64,000 nucleotides of DNA from Gadus chalcogrammus (Eukaryota; Chordata; Actinopteri; Gadiformes; Gadidae). The first letter of the stretch is position 1. Each line of letters opens with the position of its first letter. The position numbers and the translations under genes were made by a program. The notes beneath the pieces are model-generated. The model saw nothing but the letters and a program-made list of their open reading frames with translations, was not told the DNA's origin and made no database searches. Shown one piece after another: positions 55,750-64,000 of this stretch. Where the stretch lies: contig NC_079415.1 of the NCBI RefSeq assembly GCF_026213295.1, positions 24,341,847 through 24,405,846 of the forward strand. Direction: 5' to 3'.

Positions 55750-57090
55750 GCAGTTAAGTCGATAAAGGTGAACCCTGTTGAAATGCTGTAAAAGGAATAG
55801 GAGAATACTTGACTATCTCAATTTTGATCATTTGTTAATTTTGTACTTGAATATTAAATAATTTTTTTGGCGAAGAGATTCTTTGATTGTTTGTTTTTGA
55901 TGACTTTGTTATTTTATAACTTCCCTTGACCATCCGAACCTCCAACTCACCCTTACTTTATGATCGGTCAATGTAGAAACCTTAATTTGAATATATATAT
56001 TCAAGAGGCAAGGGGGGATTGCTAGGATGTTCTGGACGAATCCGTACGTTACTAGGTGCAATGCCTTCTCTCTGCAATCCACTTGTAGTCATTCTTGAGC
56101 AAGATGCCTCCCCTTTCCTTCTCCTCAACCTGTCTTTGTATGTATCATACGTTGTGTTGACTGAAAATGTCTGCAGAATCACCGACCCACAAGACAATGT
56201 AGACCACGTTCTTGTTTTGCTCATGCCCGCAGCAACCTTGCCACTAAAATTTTATTTTTCCAACAGCAATTAAAAAAGAAACAAACAATCAAGGCAACTT
56301 GTACAGTGTGCAGACAAACAAGGTTAACGTTAGTCACTTAATTGATATCAGCTTATTCTGTTTGGCACTGCTGATGATCAGATGATATCCCTGCTAAAAT
56401 CTGCCCTGAGTGGGCTCCTGTGAAAGGATGACTTTGTCCCTCGTTTTTCAATTGGTCCAGCCTAGAGCTAGAGCGCTTTAGCCATTCCAGCCCCTAGGTG
56501 ACCATGATGTAACCCTTAGAGGCAATAGCCCCTGCCGACTAACAAGTGTTTTTTATTTCCTCTTGATAGGCTCAGATTGTCATTGTAAAGTGTCTGAAAA
56601 CATTATGGAAAAGATTCATACAGAGCATCTTTTTTTTCTTTCGCTTGTTCGTAGGTCTGTCTTTGTTCAAGTCTCTCTCAAGGAGAAGTCTCAGTCTGAG
56701 AGTTGGGTTGTTTCAGGAAGAACGGTGGAAACCGTTCTTCCTGAAAGGGCCGGCCAGAGTTGGTTGTGTTGGAAACAGAACCAGTAGCTTAGTGTTATCA
56801 AAAAGATTTTGGTTGAGGTTGTACATTTTCTGCAACAGCGAGTTTCAGAGTGAGACATATCTCTTTGATGGAGACTTGGTTAGACACAATAAGAAACATA
56901 CCCAGATCAATGGTGGATCAGTTTCGAAAATTTTATCTGCATTAGTCACTTGGACCCAGAAGAATAGGAAAATAGGGTCTGATAATAGTTATCCTTTTAA
57001 GCTGTACTTAGGATCATGTTGAAAACATTAGTGGATTCTTATTGCATACAAACGGGGGTTAATCAAAAATAAATATCCCTTTTTTACTGA
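55750..57090. other. Intergenic between slc19a1 and col18a1; one perfect hairpin
   Basis: No gene recognised; the 125-codon frame at 56645-57022 has no known motif. A 16-bp perfect stem with a 4-base loop lies at 56711-56746 (TTTCAGGAAGAACGGT / complement). Confidence 0.5.
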
Positions 57091-58206
57091 AGACATTGAA
57101 TAACATCTTTAAAGACCATAGCAAAATGTACTCCCTCAAGTGCCATTGGTTACAACAGATTACAGTGTATAAAAAAACAACCATCAAATAAATGATTTTT
57201 AAAGATGATACAAAAATCAATGCGATAATCTAAAAGTAAAAATATTGAAAAATATAGAGCATCTTTGGTCTGCTTGTCAAGAAATCCTCCCTTCCCCTTT
57301 GTACGCATCCTGGGCCGTTGGTGAATAAGGCCCATAAGAAGATCATTTGACCTGATTATGTGTGTGTTGCCCAGACTTTTATTGTTTACTCAGCTGCAGT
57401 AAGCCAAGCTAGCAACAACTGTTGTTCTGTGGGTCAGGCTTATTGTCAGACCATCTGGACACAGCGGTCAGGCAGACCTCCCTTGAAGTGGGCCAAAGTT
57501 GCTCATGTCAATAGGGTTTTTAGGAGTTATAGACACATTTTTTATGAAAACTAAACACAAATGAAAAGGTGAATTCACACTCCTGGTTATTCTCAATGGA
57601 TAGCGCCATAACAGATAGCAAAACAAAAACAACCTAATTATGTACAAAACATACACACTTATTGCGGAAAGAAAGTCGTGTCTTTCTGCATGGTGTGAAA
57701 CTTCAGAATCTTTTTAAGATGATTTTGAAACGTGTATCGTGTGTCTTTTAAGTGTTGGAGCATTTTGTTTGAGAGGGTGTATGTTGCATGGGCATTCTTG
57801 TATCTGTACATGGCTTTCGTGTCGTGTGTTTGTCTGTATGTTTGAATTAGAACTGTAGTTATGGTGTATGTTTCTGTACAGTGTATATTTGTGTGTGTAT
57901 GCTTGCATATGTTTGATGGCATGTGTGTATTTGTGTGTGTCGTGTACTTTTAGGGATTATGACTTTGTATGGTTTGTGTGTATGCATTGTTTATATGTGG
58001 GTATGCATGATCGCATGTGAACGATGGAATGACTGTGTAATAGTGTACCTATCCTACATCCATGTGTGTGCTTGGTTTTATTAATGTCTGTGTATATGCC
58101 TATTTTATATGTCCACATGCATTGTGCACGTGTGTGTGTGATTGCATGTGTGTCATGACCGTGTGTAATACTGTGTGTTTGGTATCGATGTGTGTGTGTG
58201 TGTGGC
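57091..58206 (-). other. Probable col18a1 3' untranslated region, TG-rich
   Basis: Lies directly after the col18a1 stop on the minus strand. From 57730 to 58200 it is a degenerate TGTG/TGTATG-rich stretch (CA-rich on the sense strand). A sense-strand AATAAA occurs at 57377-57382 (TTTATT on +), a possible poly(A) signal about 0.8 kb after the stop. Extent inferred. Confidence 0.4.
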
Positions 58207-58423
58207 CTATCTGCGGGCCTGGCCAACATAGCTGTTCTCCACACACAGCACCACGTAGGAGCTGGAGCAGCTGCGGGGTTCCTCCCTGAGGATCCCCTCC
58301 CCTCGGCCCAGCGGGGAGGCCTCGCCCCTCGGGCCCTCGTCACCCAACCGCCACGTCTCGCAGTAGCTCTCCACCTTCCGCTGCCCCCCACTGGTGGAGC
58401 CATGCCACAGCATCTTCTCCGGC
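58207..58423 (-). CDS. col18a1: Collagen XVIII alpha 1, last coding exon (endostatin C-terminus)
   Basis: Reading on the minus strand after an acceptor (CCTGTCCCCTCCCCAAG), the exon encodes EKMLWHGSTSGGQRKVESYC, then ETWR, a Gly/Arg/Glu-rich loop, SCSSSYVVLCVENS and YVGQARR, and stops at 58207-58209. This is the end of the endostatin domain: WHGS, ESYCETWR, and the C ... YVVLC.ENS strand with its disulfide cysteines. Collagen XVIII is a basement-membrane heparan sulfate collagen; its released endostatin binds zinc and heparin and limits angiogenesis. COL15A1 is similar, but the tail-to-tail neighbour slc19a1 favours COL18A1. The upstream exons are not within 58424-64000, which is therefore intron. 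Confidence 0.92.
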
Positions 58424-58869
58424 CTTGGGGAGGGGACAGGGGTGGGGTTAAAGTTTGCCTCGGCCATCAAGATTGCCTTAAGCTGACAATTCACTAAAAT
58501 AATGTTCATAAAATTCACAAATGAGGTTTTACCTTGTTCATGTGGAAGGTGTGTTTATGAAACATGCTTTGCTCTCGTCTTTTCTTCTTTTTTTTAAGTT
58601 AGCCGATGATAGTATACGTATCAGCAATAAATAATTATAACAATAAGTAGCATAAACATCTCTAGGATTCCCCCAAGCGTAATTTCAAATTCCAGATTGA
58701 GTAAGGGAGAATTTCACCGGTGGAGACATGAATCTGTATTAAAAGTGGGTCATATATTTAGTCGAATAGTAACCTCAATTTCAAATTTGTGCCTTCTTGA
58801 CCGAGAAAAGGCAGACAGTGACTTTTTGGCGCTTGGGAATTGAAGAAGAGCGAGGGACGTAACATCCAA

Positions 58870-59520
58870 TAACAGCCAATCAGCGTTCACACCCTGCAGT
58901 CCAGCGTGAAAAGCAGCATGGAGGAGAAGTGATTGTTGCCGTTTGCGAGCAATATATCTAAATAATATAATATTAGGTAACTATATAATATAATATATAA
59001 TCTATTATGTAATATCACGGCCAAAAGCTGTGTGCGCCTCCGGATGATGTTATGAGTTAAAGACTGCGTCTGGTTCTCGGACGTCTCTGGTACTTCCAGA
59101 GACGTTTATTCATAATATCATCTTTAACGACTGTAGACTGTAGAATACAGTCGTTGTAGACTGAACCGCGACTTGGAGGAGGAAGGGATTGTTGCCCACG
59201 ATTGTTGACCGCGATTGTCTCGCGCCAGAGCCCTGCTGCCCGCTGCCCACTCCTCGCTGCCTGGTGCCGCGAGGCACCACCACCGCTAGGCACCACTGCC
59301 GCGAGGCTCAGTGCTGCCCGCTGCCGAGGCGGTGGTGCCTCGGCGCGGGCAGCAGGGCTCCGGCGGAAGACATTGTGGTCAACCATCACGGGCAGCATTC
59401 CCTTTCTCCTCCATGTCGCAGTTCAGTCTACTTCAGATTGATGCTGAAGTGGAAGAACCAGAGACGTCGGTAATCGACGCAGTTGTTTGACACAGCTTTT
59501 AACCGTGATATTATGTATAA
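58870..59520. mobile_element. Harbinger-type MITE, partly palindromic, in a col18a1 intron
   Basis: Family words CAGCCAATCAGCGTTCA, CATGGAGGAGAAGTGATTG (58918) and ATCACGGCCAAAAGCTGTG occur, then GACGTCTCTGGTACTTCCAGA. From 59158 the sequence folds back: GTAGACTGAACCGCGACTTGG pairs with the complement at about 59408-59428, around GCTGCCCGCTGCC repeats. It resembles the palindrome at 54240 on a smaller scale. Confidence 0.7.
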
Positions 59521-59544
59521 TATTATTATAGATGTCTATATATA

Positions 59545-60256
59545 AGTAAGGGATAATGCCCGACGAGGTGTCCATTATCAGGAATTAATGGACTTCGCGG
59601 AGGCAACCGTCCTCCGCTTCGCGTCGGAGGGTTCACGCCTCCACGTCGTCCATTAATTCCTGATAATGGACACCTCGAAGGGCATTATCCCGCTTATACC
59701 ACGGGTCACTTACCAACGGTGACCAAATTAAGACCATTAATTTATATTTTCATGTGTTTTACAATCTGAATATAAAGTTTTCCACAAAACATACATTTGT
59801 TTCCCTGGTTACGCCTGAGGGTCCGACTAATACCCGGATCACCATTACACGCCCGTTGGGTTCTCATGCAACGGAAACGTTGTTCACTCCTCCAGTAATT
59901 AGGACGGACCATAGCTACGACTTTAGAACGGGAGGTAGCGGGAGGTATTATAGTCCGGCGAGTCCGCTGAGCTTTGTTTTGTTTCCCGTTGCTATGGTTA
60001 CTACTATTTTAGAGACGATACGCCAGCTAGCGCATTAATTGAGAACGGTAAACAGACCATTTGACGGAACTACTTGTCCAGGTATTCGTATATCAGGAGT
60101 TAATGCACACCCTGCATCCAATCAGAATCGAGTATTCCCGCAGACCGAGGGTACAGGCGGAAGGTTACCGCCCTCGACTTCGTCTCGGGCTGTAAGCCGT
60201 CCACGAGCCGGGCATATCAAACTGTTTATTGCCCGGCCTCTCGGTGATTATTCCTT
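59545..60256. mobile_element. Fold-back element with GGATAATGCCCG arms
   Basis: 59547-59700 is a strong palindrome: GGTGTCCATTATCAGGAATT pairs with AATTCCTGATAATGGACACC about 60 bp on. Related words (GCCCGGCCTCTCGGTGATTATTCC) occur at 60230-60256, so a larger element may span 59545-60256. No transposase. Confidence 0.55.
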
Positions 60257-60919
60257 ATATAATTTAGATATAGAGCTCCAGGTGTCCCGCCCGGAGCTCC
60301 CGGAGTATTCTAGAATATTTTACAGAACACGGCCAAAAGCTGTGTGCGCCGGATGATATTATGAATAAACGACAGCCTTCTCTGCAGGGGCGTTGCTAGA
60401 CCTAGAGTTTTACTGGGGCAAAGGCCCCCAACTGCCAACATTTTTTTTTTTACGTGTGCACAATATGAAATAGATGGATACAGAAGGGTATGTACAAGCT
60501 TCAAAATCATTGTCACTGTCATATTGTAGGCTATATTAAAGCACTGGTAAAGGTAAAGACGCAAAGATGGATTCATGAGTACCGTACAATTATATTTATT
60601 TAAACACATACACATCTCAAAGATTTACAAATAAGGTAACTGACAAATAAACAAAAAGTCTCTTTATGACCTTCACCTCTTTATCAGGAGAAGTCTACAC
60701 ATCTATATTTATTTAGAAGCTGTGTGGAAACAGCATAATTTTGCCAGAACGACATGTACTAAAAAGGCAAGAAACAAGGTTTAAAACTAATAGAATTTCT
60801 GACTTAAGGTGAGGTGGCTCATTGCCACCAATCAACCTGGAAAATGTTATAGAACCATCAAAGCTCTTAAATTAAACTAAATAAGGCCATACACTACTGC
60901 ATAGAGCCTTTTTTAATGA

Positions 60920-61204
60920 TTATTTTTTCACTATTAAGCTGTATCGCCGCGCCTTCATGGTGGCAAAGCGGTCAATAACGTGGCTTTGACTCACTTTGCA
61001 TAGTTGCTCCTTTTCAATGGACAAAAGAGAAAGTTGGTGAAGCCTTCCTTGCCCCATGGTTGACCTAAGCCAGGTGTGGAGCCTTCTCGACACACTGAAA
61101 GATCGCTCACAACTACAACTGTTTACAGGAATTGTGAGTGCAATGATCTGAATTATCTGTGTCAGTGTTGGGAACATTGTTGGATCCATATATGTTAAAA
61201 ACAC
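60920..61204 (-). pseudogene. hAT transposase C-terminal dimerisation domain
   Basis: A 94-codon frame with PVNSCSCERSFSVSRRLHTW, then LRSTMGQGRLHQLSLLSI, the hallmark of the hAT C-terminal (hATC) dimerisation region, here ZMYM1-like. The rest of the transposase is absent or unreadable, and the domain would act only in the full enzyme. An identical copy is at 63277-63561. Confidence 0.85.
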
Positions 61205-61328
61205 CCTGTATATCCATAATTTCCTTTTTTGTGTTAAGGAAGTTTTTGTCCACTAAAACTTCCTCAAGTTTTGAAGACAGACAATTTTTCATTCATTATT
61301 CATTTTCCGCGTGTGTGCGTGCACGCAT

Positions 61329-61456
<128 letters not shown>

Positions 61457-63276
61457 CTATAAAACTACAGGCTACAGACGCTCAGTATTGAAAAACTGGT
61501 GCTAATTATGTGGGCAACATTCTTTAACAGCAATCAAGTTGTCATTGTTTGTGTCAAACAAGTTGTGAATTTGTTGTAACGTTAAAAAAGGAGATGACTT
61601 ACTCTGGGCTGTTTCCAGCTCCCGTGGTTTCCAACGAAACATGATCAACAAAAAAACAAGGAATTGAAAGCTACTTACAATATGCCTAGGTTACATTAAT
61701 TTCCCCTGATGGCAGCAATGTTCCACTTTCAGCTGGAATTCACGGTAGGCCTACATCAAAACCACGTGTCTTCTTTAGATTTCAGTTCCCTTTATTTATT
61801 CACACAGTTCAGCAGCGGCATTTATTCAGAATCAGAGCCCAAATTAAAGCTGCATTACCCAGCAGAAAAATAGATGCACTATAAATGGTTTTGTAGGCCT
61901 ATAGCAGTCACGAACATGAGCATAGTTGTGGAAATGCTGGTGTTAGAAAACAAAGTTGACGGGAATTAAAGTGCTGCAAATCTAGCATTAAAGGTTAATT
62001 TAAGAAGCTTCTCACCAGTCATTTGTCGCCTGGTCGCAGTGTCGAGTTTTTTTTAAAGTAGTTCACTAGTCGTAGCGTGCAAATAAATTGCAGTGTCAGA
62101 ATTCTGAGAATTTTGTCAGCATTCAGATTTCTCAGAATTCTCTTACACTGCAAATTAAAGCGCTACTACTAGCAAACTAGTTTCAGCGTGACTGGAGAGA
62201 ACTTCCTTAAATTAACCTTTAATGCTGGATTTGCATCAACGCTATTGTGTGAATTAGTATGGTTCTCTTTCATGGAAGCCGGAAGTGGGAGATTCCTTAT
62301 TTTTTTTACCATTATTGTTTTATTAACAAATTTCTCCTACAGGGGATTGATAAAGTTCTATCTAGACTATTGAACAGAAAGAAACACTTGGTCATACTTT
62401 ACACACTTTACCACTGAAACATTCAGAAGAGTCACGTGGACGAATCCGTAAATAACTGATTTTTTTCATTGGTTGTTGCGTTAAATCTTACCCAGATACC
62501 AGAGGCGTCGTCAGCCCCTTTTTACTGGGGCACGTGCCCCAGTAAAAGTCTCCAGTGCCCCAGTAAAAAATTATTAAATTAATCTGCAGAAGCGCCGCAC
62601 TCGCTATGGAATCGACAGGATTCATCAAGTACATCTCCTGCTGCCTCGGGAGTCTTCAGTCGAGCCTGCCTCTTACCAGCCAATCAAAAAACGAAAGGGG
62701 CTACATAAAAGTCAATCAGAAAATAGCCCTATTGTATCTGGCAGGGGCGTTGCTAGACCTAGAGTTTTACTGGGGCAAAGGCCCCCAACTGCCAACATTT
62801 TTTTTTTTACGTGTGCACAATATGAAATAGATGGATACAGAAGGGTATGTACAAGCTTCAAAATCATTGTCACTGTCATATTGTAGGCTATATTAAAGCA
62901 CTGGTAAAGGTAAAGACGCAAAGATGGATTCATGAGTACCGTACAATTATATTTATTTAAACACATACACATCTCAAAGATTTACAAATAAGGTAACTGA
63001 CAAATAAACAAAAAGTCTCTTTATGACCTTCACCTCTTTATCAGGAGAAGTCTACACATCTATATTTATTTAGAAGCTGTGTGGAAACAGCATAATTTTG
63101 CCAGAACGACATGTACTAAAAAGGCAAGAAACAAGGTTTAAAACTAATAGAATTTCTGACTTAAGGTGAGGTGGCTCATTGCCACCAATCAACCTGGAAA
63201 ATGTTATAGAACCATCAAAGCTCTTAAATTAAACTAAATAAGGCCATACACTACTGCATAGAGCCTTTTTTAATGA

Positions 63277-63561
63277 TTATTTTTTCACTATTAAGCTGTA
63301 TCGCCGCGCCTTCATGGTGGCAAAGCGGTCAATAACGTGGCTTTGACTCACTTTGCATAGTTGCTCCTTTTCAATGGACAAAAGAGAAAGTTGGTGAAGC
63401 CTTCCTTGCCCCATGGTTGACCTAAGCCAGGTGTGGAGCCTTCTCGACACACTGAAAGATCGCTCACAACTACAACTGTTTACAGGAATTGTGAGTGCAA
63501 TGATCTGAATTATCTGTGTCAGTGTTGGGAACATTGTTGGATCCATATATGTTAAAAACAC
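63277..63561 (-). pseudogene. hAT transposase C-terminal domain, second copy
   Basis: Same 94-codon frame as at 60920-61204 with the same residues. It is present because of the 2357-bp duplication, not through a separate insertion. Confidence 0.85.
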
Positions 63562-63685
63562 CCTGTATATCCATAATTTCCTTTTTTGTGTTAAGGAAGT
63601 TTTTGTCCACTAAAACTTCCTCAAGTTTTGAAGACAGACAATTTTTCATTCATTATTCATTTTCCGCGTGTGTGCGTGCACGCAT

Positions 63686-63811
<126 letters not shown>

Positions 63812-64000
63812 CTATAAAACTACAGGCTACAGACGCTCAGTATTGAAAAACTGGTGCTAATTATGTGGGCAACATTCTTTAACAGCAATCAAGTTGTCAT
63901 TGTTTGTGTCAAACAAGTTGTGAATTTGTTGTAACGTTAAAAAAGGAGATGACTTACTCTGGGCTGTTTCCAGCTCCCGTGGTTTCCAACGAAACATGAT

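Noticed and set aside
56645..57022. 125-codon frame between slc19a1 and col18a1
   Set aside because: Contains a perfect hairpin and no known domain; likely chance.

Overview
The window is vertebrate nuclear DNA, almost certainly from a ray-finned (teleost) fish. It holds intron-containing vertebrate genes, an L2-type LINE 3' tail common in fish genomes, many hAT, PIF/Harbinger, ISL2EU-like and TTAA-target DNA elements, Ty3/gypsy and DIRS-like retroelements, and long (TG)n tracts. No bacterial features or CRISPR arrays were seen. One scaffold gap of exactly 100 N lies at 4664-4763.

Three host genes can be supported. (1) A complete chemokine receptor of the CXCR1/CXCR2 group, coding part in one exon at 14294-15343 (+). 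(2) A complete reduced folate carrier gene, slc19a1 (+), with five coding exons between 43898 and 52407, every junction in frame, total 554 residues. (3) The last coding exon of the endostatin-bearing collagen col18a1 at 58207-58423 (-). Slc19a1 and col18a1 meet tail to tail, as SLC19A1 and COL18A1 do on human chromosome 21q22.3, so the right third of the window carries an old vertebrate linkage.

Layout. 1-13.4 kb: a tandem satellite (1486-bp period over the first 3.5 kb) interrupted by a decayed Ty3/gypsy element on the minus strand and by an L2-type LINE tail, then a 53-bp minisatellite and an inverted copy of part of the satellite unit. 13.4-16.5 kb: the chemokine receptor gene. 17.2-23 kb: repeated Harbinger-type MITEs, an ISL2EU-like element with its own broken genes, and solo LTRs. 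23.7-29.9 kb: a large inverted-repeat element whose arms are arrays of YY1-like motifs and whose interior holds a broken gene of an unassigned family, split by a Harbinger transposon. 29.9-42.6 kb: a 960-bp element with iterated subterminal motifs, a DIRS-like fragment with an expanded tandem repeat, a second gypsy fragment, nested palindromes, and a hAT element carrying an L2 LINE. 42.8-53.8 kb: slc19a1, with introns 2 and 5 filled by hAT-type and TTAA-target elements. 53.8-58.2 kb: the slc19a1/col18a1 intergenic region, with a 1.2-kb near-perfect palindrome. 58.4-64 kb: inside col18a1, mobile-element debris ending in a 2357-bp direct duplication.

Several insertions can be ordered by nesting and by target-site duplications read directly from the sequence: GTAC for gypsy; CATGGTGG, TGTGAATC, TGTGACTT, GTGGCGTG and ATAATTAA for 8-bp target elements; AT for ISL2EU; TTA for Harbinger; TTAA for two further elements. 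The least explained objects are the 6-kb inverted-repeat element with its unassigned gene, the MITE-LTR composite seen at four loci with one shared junction, and the 1.2-kb palindrome.
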